NCBI GenBank assembly: GCA_937925605.1
Contig: CALALV010000054.1
Location: forward strand, 1 to 44,967
From: an uncultured Woeseia sp.
GTDB taxonomy: Bacteria > Pseudomonadota > Gammaproteobacteria > Steroidobacterales > Woeseiaceae
Direction of reading: 5' to 3'
DNA: 44,967 nucleotides
Part shown: positions 1 to 7,137 of the stretch, piece after piece
How the letters are laid out: every line of letters begins with the position of its first letter
Numbering within the stretch: position 1 is the first letter of the stretch
Position numbers and translations under genes: made by a program
The notes under the pieces: model-generated
The model's database searches: none
Told to the model about the DNA's origin: nothing
Seen by the model: only the letters and a program-made list of their open reading frames with translations

Positions 1-134
<134 letters not shown>

Positions 135-159
135 GTCCGCCCGCCAGCAGCCCGGGCAG

Positions 160-188
160 CGCCCCGGCACCGTTCCGGTGCCGGGGCG
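160..188 (+). terminator. Terminator-like hairpin after the sorting-tail gene
   Basis: A perfect 13-bp stem (160-172 with 176-188) closes on a TTC loop. It lies 25 bases after the stop codon at 134 and ahead of the promoter-like sequence of the adenylation gene. Only a weak T-rich tract follows (CAGTTCCTTTGTT), so termination strength is uncertain. Confidence 0.55.
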
Positions 189-199
189 TGCACAGTTCC

Positions 200-228
200 T
201 TTGTTCCCGGGGGACGAGCCGCTAGAAT
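200..228 (+). promoter_or_regulatory. Candidate promoter for the adenylation/Dap cassette
   Basis: TAGAAT at 223-228 is a good -10 hexamer. TTTGTT at 200-205 sits 17 bases upstream as a weak -35. The predicted start site is about 30 bases before the ATG at 269. Assigned by eye only. Confidence 0.45.
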
Positions 229-268
229 CGGCGGCCATTTTTCATAACGAAAGCGACCGAGCCTGGCC

Positions 269-1813
269 ATGGTGCACCTGATCCATCAGTACTTCGAACG
301 ATCCGCCGACCGCTTCCCGGACAAGGTCGCCGTCGAGTGCGGCGACGACAACATCACCTACCGGGCGCTCGAGGAGTTCGGCAACGGGCTGGCGCACTCG
401 CTGATCGACCAGGGCGCGAAACGCGGCGACCTCGTGCCGATTTTCATCCCGAAGACGGTCAATGCGTTCCGGGCCATGCTCGGGATTCTCAAGGCCGACT
501 GCGCCTACGTGCCGCTCGACACCAGCGCGCCGGCCGCGCGCATTCTGTCGATCATCGACCGCTGCGGCTCGCGCCAGGTCATCGTGGACGACAGCACCGA
601 GGCCGCGATGCAGAAGGCGCTGGCAGGCCACGATCGCGAGGTCACGATCGTCAACGTGGACCGCGTCGAACTCGGCGACACGACCCGCCGGACTTACGCC
701 AACATCTCGATCGACCTCTGCTACGTGATCTTCACCTCGGGCTCGACCGGCGTGCCGAAGGGCGTGATGATCGGCCACTTCGCGGTCGTCGACTACATAG
801 ACTATGTCGTTGATCTATATGATATTACCGACGCGGACGTCGTCTCGCAGCACGCGCCGCTGTACTTCGACAACTCCGTGCTCGACATCTTCGCGGCGTT
901 CAGCGCCGGCGCCACGCTGCAGCTCGTCTACGACGAGCTGAACGTCGTCATCCCCAAGCTCGCGTCCTGGCTGCGCGACAAGGAGATCTCGATCTTCCTG
1001 GCCGTGCCGTCGGTGCTGACGATGCTGCTCAAGTCCCGGCGCATGAAGCCCGGCATGCTGCCCAAGCTGCGCCACGTGCTGTTCTCCGGCGAGGTCATCC
1101 AGCCCGAGATCATCGCGAAGTGGATGGAGCTTTACCCGCACGCGCACTACACGAACATGTACGGCCCGACCGAGGTGACGGTCGACTGCACGCACCAGCG
1201 CATCACCGAGCCGCCGAACGTCGAGGACGGCTCGGTGCCGATCGGCAAGGCGCGGCCGAACATGGAGATGTTCGTGCGCCTCGCCTCCGGTGAGCTGTCG
1301 CAGGAGCCGGGCGCCGAGGGCGAGCTCCTGATCCGCGGCCTCGCGGTCGGCTACGGCTACCTGCACGAGCCGGAGAAGTCCGGCGCCGTGTTCATCCAGA
1401 ACCCGCGGCACGACCTCTATCACGACCGGATGTACTGCTCCGGCGACCTCGTGCGCCTGGCTGACGACGGCAGCATCCTGTTTCTCGGCCGCATCGATCA
1501 CCAGATCAAGTTGCACGGCAACCGCATCGAGCTCGGCGAGATCGAGGCGGCGCTCGCCGGCCTCGACATCGTCGGCGAGGCGGTCGTCGTTTTCCACGAC
1601 TCGGCCAACCCGGACGACCAGGCCATCGGCGCGCTGGTCAGCCGGCTGACCGACGACGACGACGAGCGCTTTCGCGAGCGTGTCGTCGAGGCGCTCGGCG
1701 AGAAGATCCCGGACTACATGATCCCGACCCGCATCGAAATCACGGAGCAGGACTTCCCGCTGACGCCGAACGGAAAATACGACCGCAAAGCGGTACTTGC
1801 GATACTTTTTTGA
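269..1813 (+). CDS. Stand-alone amino-acid adenylation enzyme (NRPS A-domain / DltA-like)
   Basis: This 514-residue protein belongs to the ANL superfamily and should activate an amino acid with ATP to an aminoacyl-AMP. The core motifs are intact: A3 IFTSGSTGVPKG (about 154-165), A5 NMYGPTE (296-302), A7 YCSGDLVRLADDG (389-401), A8 around GRIDHQIKLHGNRIELGEIE (407-426) and A10 NGKYDRK with the catalytic lysine near 503. The A4 region FDNSVLD keeps the aspartate (about 201) that in NRPS A-domains pairs with the substrate alpha-amino group, which favours an alpha-amino acid over a carboxylic acid. The protein stops right after A10, so there is no thiolation, condensation or thioesterase domain, and none is encoded beside it. 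The two genes downstream make L-2,3-diaminopropionate, making Dap the likely substrate (inference). Start at 269 gives a normal N terminus. Codons at about 795-835 are unusually AT-rich for this gene. Confidence 0.88.
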   Translation: MVHLIHQYFERSADRFPDKVAVECGDDNITYRALEEFGNGLAHSLIDQGAKRGDLVPIFIPKTVNAFRAMLGILKADCAYVPLDTSAPAARILSIIDRCGSRQVIVDDSTEAAMQKALAGHDREVTIVNVDRVELGDTTRRTYANISIDLCYVIFTSGSTGVPKGVMIGHFAVVDYIDYVVDLYDITDADVVSQHAPLYFDNSVLDIFAAFSAGATLQLVYDELNVVIPKLASWLRDKEISIFLAVPSVLTMLLKSRRMKPGMLPKLRHVLFSGEVIQPEIIAKWMELYPHAHYTNMYGPTEVTVDCTHQRITEPPNVEDGSVPIGKARPNMEMFVRLASGELSQEPGAEGELLIRGLAVGYGYLHEPEKSGAVFIQNPRHDLYHDRMYCSGDLVRLADDGSILFLGRIDHQIKLHGNRIELGEIEAALAGLDIVGEAVVVFHDSANPDDQAIGALVSRLTDDDDERFRERVVEALGEKIPDYMIPTRIEITEQDFPLTPNGKYDRKAVLAILF

Positions 1814-1895
1814 CGTAACATCGGATGCGCGGCGACGGACTGTCGCGTTTTTTTACAGCACCGCAGGCCGCCCGTCGGCCGGGGGCTCTATCTGC

Positions 1896-1979
1896 ATGAA
1901 AGCCAAGCAATTCCTTGAATGGCATGGAGATTGCTTGATTTCACTGCACTTCGCTAGGGAGGCAGGCCGCAGGCTATGA
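1896..1979 (+). other. Possible 27-codon leader ORF overlapping the sbnA start
   Basis: A short frame starting at ATG 1896 (MKAKQFLEWHGD...) ends at TGA 1977-1979, which overlaps the sbnA ATG (1976) as ATGA. A G-run lies about ten bases before the ATG. The overlap would couple its translation to sbnA. Codon use is much less GC-rich at third positions than in the flanking genes and there is no recognisable domain, in particular no carrier-protein DSL motif. It fills most of the 162-base gap between the adenylation gene and sbnA. It may be chance. Confidence 0.25.
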
Positions 1980-3085
1980 GCAAGGTATCTGGCATGAAGG
2001 CCGGGGCGCCGCTGGAGGCGGTGCCCGCGGGCAGGGAATACCCGCGCGAATTCCACCCGGCACAGCGGGTCCGGGGCGACTCCGGGCCGTTCCGCATGAG
2101 CGCCGGCATCCTCGGCGCGATCGGCGGCACGCCGCTGGTGCGGCTCGAGAAGCTGTTCGCCCCCGCGACCTTCGAATGCTTCGCGAAGCTCGAGGGCCTG
2201 AACCCGGGCGGCAGCGCGAAGGACCGGCCGTCGGTCGCGATCATCGAGCGCGCGCTGCAGACCGGCGAGATCGACGCCGACACGCTGGTCGTCGAGGCCA
2301 GTTCCGGCAACACGGGCATCGGCCTGGCCCAGGCCTGCGCCTACCACGGCCTGCGCTTCCGCTGCCTGGTCGACCCGAAGGTCACGCAGACCAACGTCGA
2401 TATCCTGAAGGCCTACGGGGCCGAGATCGAGATGATCGAGCACCCGGACCCGGAGACCGGCGAGCTGCTGCCGGCCAAGCTGAAGCGCATCGACGAGATC
2501 CTCGAGACGGTGCCGAACAGCTTCTGGGTCAACCAGTACGAGAGCATCGAGAACTCGGGCGCCCACTACCGCTCGACCGTCAAGGAGATCCTGCGCGACC
2601 TCGACGGCCGCATCCCGGACTACCTGTTCGTCGCCACGGCGACCTGCGGCACCATCCGCGGCTGCCTCGACTTCATGACCGACAACAATTACCCGACGAA
2701 GGTCGTCGCCGTCGACGCGCTCGGCAGCCAGATCTTCGCCAGCCAGAAGCACAAGCGCCTCGTGCCCGGCCTGGGCTCGGCGATCTGCCCGAGCCTGACG
2801 CCGAAGAGCGGCGTCCATCGCTGCCTGCACGTCACCGACACCGACTGCGTCGTCGGCTGCCGCAAGCTGGTCCGCAGCGAGGCCATCCTCGCCGGCGGCT
2901 CGTCCGGCGGCGTGGTCACCGCGATCGAGCGCATGCGCCCCGAAATCCCCGCCGGTTCCACGGTCGTGGCCCTGCTGCCCGACCGCGGTGAACGTTACCT
3001 CGACACGATCTACTCTGACGACTGGGTCCGTGAGAACGTCGGCGACATCGCCCACCACTGGACGCAAACTCCCCCAGGAGCCTGA
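1976..3085 (+). CDS. sbnA: SbnA-type N-(2-amino-2-carboxyethyl)-L-glutamate synthase (Dap biosynthesis, step 1)
   Basis: This 369-residue PLP enzyme is of the cysteine synthase fold. SbnA of staphyloferrin B synthesis joins O-phospho-L-serine and L-glutamate to give N-(2-amino-2-carboxyethyl)-glutamate. Visible marks are GGTPLVRLEKL, the PLP-lysine motif NPGGSAKDRPS (Lys about 82), the phosphate-binding loop SSGNTGIGL, the ATCGTIRG segment and the C-terminal GGSSGGVV and ERYLDTIYSDDWV typical of the SbnA branch rather than CysK/CysM. A 40-residue N-terminal extension precedes the conserved fold. An internal ATG at 2096 (MSAGILG) would remove it, but that ATG has no ribosome-binding site, while AGGGAGG sits 12-13 bases before 1976. 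The sbnB gene follows two bases after the stop, so the two are surely co-transcribed. Confidence 0.88.
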   Translation: MSKVSGMKAGAPLEAVPAGREYPREFHPAQRVRGDSGPFRMSAGILGAIGGTPLVRLEKLFAPATFECFAKLEGLNPGGSAKDRPSVAIIERALQTGEIDADTLVVEASSGNTGIGLAQACAYHGLRFRCLVDPKVTQTNVDILKAYGAEIEMIEHPDPETGELLPAKLKRIDEILETVPNSFWVNQYESIENSGAHYRSTVKEILRDLDGRIPDYLFVATATCGTIRGCLDFMTDNNYPTKVVAVDALGSQIFASQKHKRLVPGLGSAICPSLTPKSGVHRCLHVTDTDCVVGCRKLVRSEAILAGGSSGGVVTAIERMRPEIPAGSTVVALLPDRGERYLDTIYSDDWVRENVGDIAHHWTQTPPGA

Positions 3086-3087
3086 CA

Positions 3088-4092
3088 TTGCCTGACAACG
3101 ACGTACTCATCATCGGGGCTCCCGATGTAGAGGCGGCCCTGCGCGGCCGCGAAAAAGACATTCTCGAGACCGTGGGCCGCGCCTACGAGACGCACTCGGC
3201 GGGCGACAGCTCGCTGCCGCACTCGAGCTTCCTGCGTTTCCCGGACAGCGACAAGGACCGCATCATCTGCCTGCCCGCCTACCTCGGCGGCGATTACCAG
3301 CTCGCGGGCATGAAGTGGATCGCCTCGGTGCCGGACAACGTCGCGCGCGGCATGGAGCGCGCCTCGGCCGTCATCGTGCTCAACGAACGCAAGACCGGGC
3401 GGCCGAAGACCGTCATGGAAGGCTCGATCGTCAGCAAGGTGCGCACGGCCGCCTCGGCCGCGCTGGCGTCGAAGGTGCTGGCGCCGGAGGCCCCCTCCCG
3501 GATAGGTTTCGTCGGCTGCGGGCCGATCAACGTCGCCGTCGCGCAGTTCCTGCGCGCCACCTGGCCCGACTGCCGCGACTACCAGGCCTTCGACCTGGAC
3601 CCGGCGCGGGCGAAAGCCTTCGGTGACAGCCTGCTGGCGGCCCAGGGCGATGCGCAGTTCAGCGTCGCGGACTCGCTGGACGCGCTGATGGCGGACTGCC
3701 CGATGGTCGCGTTCGCGACCACGGCGATCACGCCCTACGTCGACAACCTGGACGGCTGCCCGGAGGGCGCGACGATCCTGCACGTGTCGCTGCGCGACCT
3801 GAAGACTGGCGCGATCCTGCCGAACCACAACGTCGTCGATGACCTCGACCACGTCTGCCGGGCAGGCACGTCGATCTACCTGTCGGCCGAGGAAGCGGGC
3901 AACCGCGACTTCGTGCACGCCTCGATCGGCGACATCCTGCGCGGCGCGGCCGAGCTGCCGGCCCGCGACGGCCGGCCGGTCGTGTTCTCGCCGTTCGGGC
4001 TCGGCGTGCTGGATCTGGCCGTGGCCGAGCTGGTGCTGGCCGAGGTCGGCAAGAGCGGCGGCGGCACGCGGGCGCCGAACTTCCTGCCCTGA
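3088..4092 (+). CDS. sbnB: SbnB-type N-[(2S)-2-amino-2-carboxyethyl]-L-glutamate dehydrogenase (Dap biosynthesis, step 2)
   Basis: This 334-residue protein is of the ornithine cyclodeaminase/mu-crystallin family. SbnB oxidatively cleaves the SbnA product with NAD+ to release L-2,3-diaminopropionate and 2-oxoglutarate. Visible marks are the substrate part LAGMKWIASVPDN, SAVIVLNERKTGRP, the Rossmann segment IGFVGCGPINVAVAQF (about 147-162), and the SbnB-like tail VFSPFGLGVLDLAVAELV. It starts with TTG at 3088, two bases after the sbnA stop; AGGAG at 3076-3080 lies seven bases upstream and supports this start. Pairing with SbnA makes the Dap assignment far stronger than either gene alone. A terminator follows at 4138. 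Confidence 0.87.
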   Translation: MPDNDVLIIGAPDVEAALRGREKDILETVGRAYETHSAGDSSLPHSSFLRFPDSDKDRIICLPAYLGGDYQLAGMKWIASVPDNVARGMERASAVIVLNERKTGRPKTVMEGSIVSKVRTAASAALASKVLAPEAPSRIGFVGCGPINVAVAQFLRATWPDCRDYQAFDLDPARAKAFGDSLLAAQGDAQFSVADSLDALMADCPMVAFATTAITPYVDNLDGCPEGATILHVSLRDLKTGAILPNHNVVDDLDHVCRAGTSIYLSAEEAGNRDFVHASIGDILRGAAELPARDGRPVVFSPFGLGVLDLAVAELVLAEVGKSGGGTRAPNFLP

Positions 4093-4137
4093 CAGCAGCG
4101 CGGCCATAGCGGCTGCCGCCAGCGACCCGCAAGAAAA

Positions 4138-4176
4138 AGGGCCGGCCCGGGAAACCGGGCCGGCCCTCTTCTTTTC
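4138..4176. terminator. Bidirectional intrinsic terminator between convergent sbnB and cysNC
   Basis: A perfect 13-bp GC-rich stem (4138-4150 with 4155-4167) has a GAAA tetraloop. On the plus strand it is followed by CTTCTTTT; on the minus strand the opposite flank reads TTTTTCTT. It can therefore stop transcripts arriving from either side, and it lies between the ends of sbnB (4092) and cysNC (4194). Confidence 0.9.
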
Positions 4177-4193
4177 ACCTGCGGCCTGGCCTG

Positions 4194-6104
4194 CTACAGC
4201 GCGTTGCTGAGGTAGCCGTTCTCGTCGAGGTAGCCGATGATCGCGTCGGCCGCCAGCTCCGCCGACAGCTCGACCGTGTTCAGCACGAGCTCCGCGTGCT
4301 GCGGCGGCTGGTACTCGGAGTCGATGCCGGTGAAGTTCTTGATCTCGCCGCGGCGCGCCTTCGCGTACAGGCCCTTGACGTCGCGCTGCTCGGCGACCTC
4401 GAGCGGCGTGTCGACGAACACCTCGATGAACTCGCCGTCGGCCATCGTCTGGCGTGCGATCTGGCGTTCCGCACGGAACGGCGAGATGAAGGCGCAGAGG
4501 ATTATGAGGCCGCTGTCGGCCATCAACTTCGCCACCTCGGACACGCGGCGGATGTTCTCGACGCGGTCCTCGTCCGTGAAGCCGAGATCCTTGTTCAGGC
4601 CGTGGCGGACGTTGTCGCCGTCCAGCGTGTAGGTGTGCCGGCCCCGGTCGAAGAGTTTCTTCTCGACCAGGTTCGCGATCGTCGACTTGCCCGAGCCCGA
4701 CAGGCCGGTGAACCACAGCACGCAGGGCTTCTGGTGCTTCTGCGCGGCGCGCTGGGCCTTGCCAACGTCGAGGTCCTGCCAGACGATGTTGGCCGCGCGG
4801 CGCAGCGAGAAGTCCAGCATGCCGGCGCCGACCGTCTCGTTGGTCAGGCGGTCGATGATGACGAAGCTGCCGAGGCGCCGGTTCTTCGCGTAGGGCGCGA
4901 ACACCACCGGGCGCGCGAGCGACAGGTTGCACATCGCGATCTCGTTCAGGTCCAGCGTCTTCGCGGCCTCGTGCGCCAGCGTGTTGACGTCGACCTTGTA
5001 CTTGAGCTCGCTGACCGAGCCGAGCACGGTCTGGTTGTTCAGCTTGAAGCGGTACTGGCGGCCCGGCAGCATCTTCTTGTCGGACATCCAGATGACGTGC
5101 GCGGCGAACTGGTCGGACACGTCGACCGGGTCGTCCTTGCCGCAGATGACGTCGCCGCGCGAGACGTCGATCTCGTCTTCCAGCGTCAGCGTGATCGCCT
5201 GGTCGGTCACGGCAAGCGGCTGCTCGCCGTCCATCGTGACGATGCTCTTCACTTTCGAGCGCTTGCCCGAGGGCATCGCGATGACCTCGTCGCCGGGCCG
5301 GACCTCGCCGGCCGCGACGGTGCCGCAGAAGCCGCGGAAGTCGAGGTTCGGGCGGTTGACCCACTGCACCGACAGGCGGAAGCCCGAGTGCTCCTCGGCG
5401 CGATCGACGTCGGCGCTCTCGAGCGCCTCGAGCAGCGTCGGGCCCTTGTACCAGGCCATGGCCGTCGAGCGGGTCGTGACGTTGTCGCCGTTCAGCGCCG
5501 ACATCGGGATCAGCGTCACCGAGTCGAAGCCGAGCTTGTCGGACAGCTCCTGGAAGTCGCTCTCGATGAGCCGGAAGCGCGAGCGGGAATGCTCGACCAG
5601 GTCCATCTTGTTGACCGCGACGATGACGTGGCGGATGCCGAGCAGCTTGACGATGAACGCGTGCCGGCGCGTCTGCACCTGCACGGACTTGCGCGCGTCG
5701 ATCAGCAGGATCGCGAGATCGGCGGTCGAGGCGCCGGTCGCCATGTTGCGCGTGTACTGCTCGTGTCCGGGCGTGTCGGCGACGATGAACTTGCGGTTCG
5801 CCGTCGAGAAGTAGCGGTAGGCGACGTCGATCGTGATGCCCTGCTCGCGCTCGGCGGCGAGGCCATCTACCAGCAGAGCGAGGTCGATCTTGTCGCCCTG
5901 GGTGCCGGAGACCTTGGAGTCCTTCTCGATCGTCTGCAGCTGGTCGTCGTAGATCAGGTGCGAGTCGTACAACAGGCGGCCGATCAGCGTCGACTTGCCG
6001 TCGTCGACCGAACCGCAGGTGATGAAGCGCAGGAAGGACTTGTTTTCCTGCAGCTTGAGGTAGGCCTCGATGTCCTCGGCGATGAGGTCCCGTGCGGTAA
6101 CCAT
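4194..6104 (-). CDS. cysNC: Bifunctional sulfate adenylyltransferase large subunit / APS kinase (CysN-CysC fusion, NodQ-like)
   Basis: This 636-residue fusion makes PAPS. The N-terminal CysN part is an EF-Tu-like GTPase that drives APS formation by CysD: P-loop GSVDDGKS (31-38), DTPGHEQYTRNM and NKMD are intact. The C-terminal APS kinase begins near 455, with P-loop GLSGSGKST (467-475) and the DGDNVRHGLNKDLGF and FISPFRAER segments. E. coli keeps CysN and CysC separate; the fused form is the arrangement of rhizobial NodQ, which supplies PAPS for Nod factor sulfation. The ATG overlaps the cysD stop by one base (TGATG), so the two are translationally coupled. Three sulfotransferase genes lie further along in the window and no PAPS reductase does, so a role in polysaccharide sulfation is plausible but assimilation cannot be excluded. 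Confidence 0.93.
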   Translation of the reverse strand: MVTARDLIAEDIEAYLKLQENKSFLRFITCGSVDDGKSTLIGRLLYDSHLIYDDQLQTIEKDSKVSGTQGDKIDLALLVDGLAAEREQGITIDVAYRYFSTANRKFIVADTPGHEQYTRNMATGASTADLAILLIDARKSVQVQTRRHAFIVKLLGIRHVIVAVNKMDLVEHSRSRFRLIESDFQELSDKLGFDSVTLIPMSALNGDNVTTRSTAMAWYKGPTLLEALESADVDRAEEHSGFRLSVQWVNRPNLDFRGFCGTVAAGEVRPGDEVIAMPSGKRSKVKSIVTMDGEQPLAVTDQAITLTLEDEIDVSRGDVICGKDDPVDVSDQFAAHVIWMSDKKMLPGRQYRFKLNNQTVLGSVSELKYKVDVNTLAHEAAKTLDLNEIAMCNLSLARPVVFAPYAKNRRLGSFVIIDRLTNETVGAGMLDFSLRRAANIVWQDLDVGKAQRAAQKHQKPCVLWFTGLSGSGKSTIANLVEKKLFDRGRHTYTLDGDNVRHGLNKDLGFTDEDRVENIRRVSEVAKLMADSGLIILCAFISPFRAERQIARQTMADGEFIEVFVDTPLEVAEQRDVKGLYAKARRGEIKNFTGIDSEYQPPQHAELVLNTVELSAELAADAIIGYLDENGYLSNAL

Positions 6105-7006
6105 CAGAAGTACCCTTCCTGTTTCTTCTGTTCCATGGAGGCGCCGGCGTCGGAGTCGATCACGCGGCCCTGGCGCTCCGAGGTGGTCGCGAGCAGCGTC
6201 TCGCGGATGATGTCGAGCAGCGAGGTCGCCGTGCTGCGCACCGCGCCGGTCAGCGGGTAGCAGCCCAGCGTGCGGAAGCGCACGCTCTCGTGCACCGGCT
6301 GTTCGCCGTTCTTGAGGGGCATGCGCTCGTCGTCGACCATGATCAGCACGCCGTCGCGCTGGACGACAGGCCGCTCGGCCGCGAAGTACAGCGACGGGAT
6401 CTCGATGTTCTCGCGGTAGATGTACTGCCAGATGTCGAGCTCGGTCCAGTTCGACATCGGGAACACGCGCATGCTCTCGCCCTTGGCGACCCGGGTGTTG
6501 TAGATGTTCCAGAGCTCGGGCCGCTGGTTTTTCGGGTCCCAGCGGTGCTGTGCGGAACGGAACGAGAACACCCGCTCCTTGGCGCGCGACTTGTCCTCGT
6601 CGCGCCGCGCGCCGCCGAAGGCCGCGTCGAAGCCATGGGCGTCCAGCGCCTGCTTCAGCGCCTGGGTCTTCATGATCTCGGTGTGCACCGCGGAGCCGTG
6701 CGAGAACGGGCCGACCTTGTCGGCGACGCCGTCCTGGTTGATGTGCACGATCAGGTCGAGGCCGTATTTCTTCGCCACGGCGTCGCGGAACTCGATCATC
6801 TCGCGGAACTTCCAGGTCGTGTCCACGTGCAGCAGCGGGAACGGCGGCGGCGACGGGTAGAAGGCCTTGAGCGCGAGGTGCAGCATGACCGAGCTGTCCT
6901 TGCCGATCGAGTACAGCATGACCGGCTTTTCACACTCCGCCACGACCTCGCGCATGATGTGGATGCTCTCGGCCTCGAGGCGGTCGAGGTGCGTCAGGTT
7001 GCTCAT
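6104..7006 (-). CDS. cysD: Sulfate adenylyltransferase subunit 2
   Basis: This 300-residue protein is the catalytic ATP sulfurylase subunit, which forms adenosine 5'-phosphosulfate from ATP and sulfate together with the CysN GTPase. It is an ATP pyrophosphatase of the PAPS reductase-like fold; the PP-loop reads YSIGKDSSVMLHLALKAF (about 32-49) and the conserved GGARRDEDKSRAKER stretch is present. Length matches E. coli CysD (302). It is the first gene of the cysD-cysNC pair. The 131-base gap upstream separates it from ugd and contains a 12-bp palindrome at 7078-7089. No convincing -10/-35 pair was found in that gap. Confidence 0.94.
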   Translation of the reverse strand: MSNLTHLDRLEAESIHIMREVVAECEKPVMLYSIGKDSSVMLHLALKAFYPSPPPFPLLHVDTTWKFREMIEFRDAVAKKYGLDLIVHINQDGVADKVGPFSHGSAVHTEIMKTQALKQALDAHGFDAAFGGARRDEDKSRAKERVFSFRSAQHRWDPKNQRPELWNIYNTRVAKGESMRVFPMSNWTELDIWQYIYRENIEIPSLYFAAERPVVQRDGVLIMVDDERMPLKNGEQPVHESVRFRTLGCYPLTGAVRSTATSLLDIIRETLLATTSERQGRVIDSDAGASMEQKKQEGYF

Positions 7007-7077
7007 TCGTGGGGCTCGTAAGTTGTCGTTCGCAAAAAATTCGCGGCACTCTACTGCATTGGCCCTGCGCCGGCTAC

Positions 7078-7089
7078 CGAACCGGTTCG
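7078..7089. promoter_or_regulatory. 12-bp perfect palindrome CGAACCGGTTCG ahead of cysD
   Basis: A perfect inverted repeat with no spacer lies 72 bases before the cysD start, in the ugd-cysD gap. It is too short and lacks a T tract to be a convincing terminator, so an operator for a dimeric regulator is possible. No regulator is identified. Confidence 0.3.
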
Positions 7090-7137
7090 CATTTCGGCTG
7101 TGAAGCAGGTCCGGTGGTCGGCGTGCGGGCGAGTCGC

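Noticed and set aside
1797..1895. Upstream extension of the short leader ORF, considered as a missing carrier protein
   Set aside because: No DSL-type phosphopantetheine site, too short, and its start overlaps the end of the adenylation gene.
3010..5364. A 784-codon open frame on the minus strand
   Set aside because: It runs across the antisense of sbnB and an out-of-phase reading of cysNC; no recognisable domain.
4296..6260. A 654-codon open frame on the plus strand
   Set aside because: It is fully antisense to cysNC, whose motifs are intact, and shows only His/Arg/Val/Asp-rich sequence with no domain.
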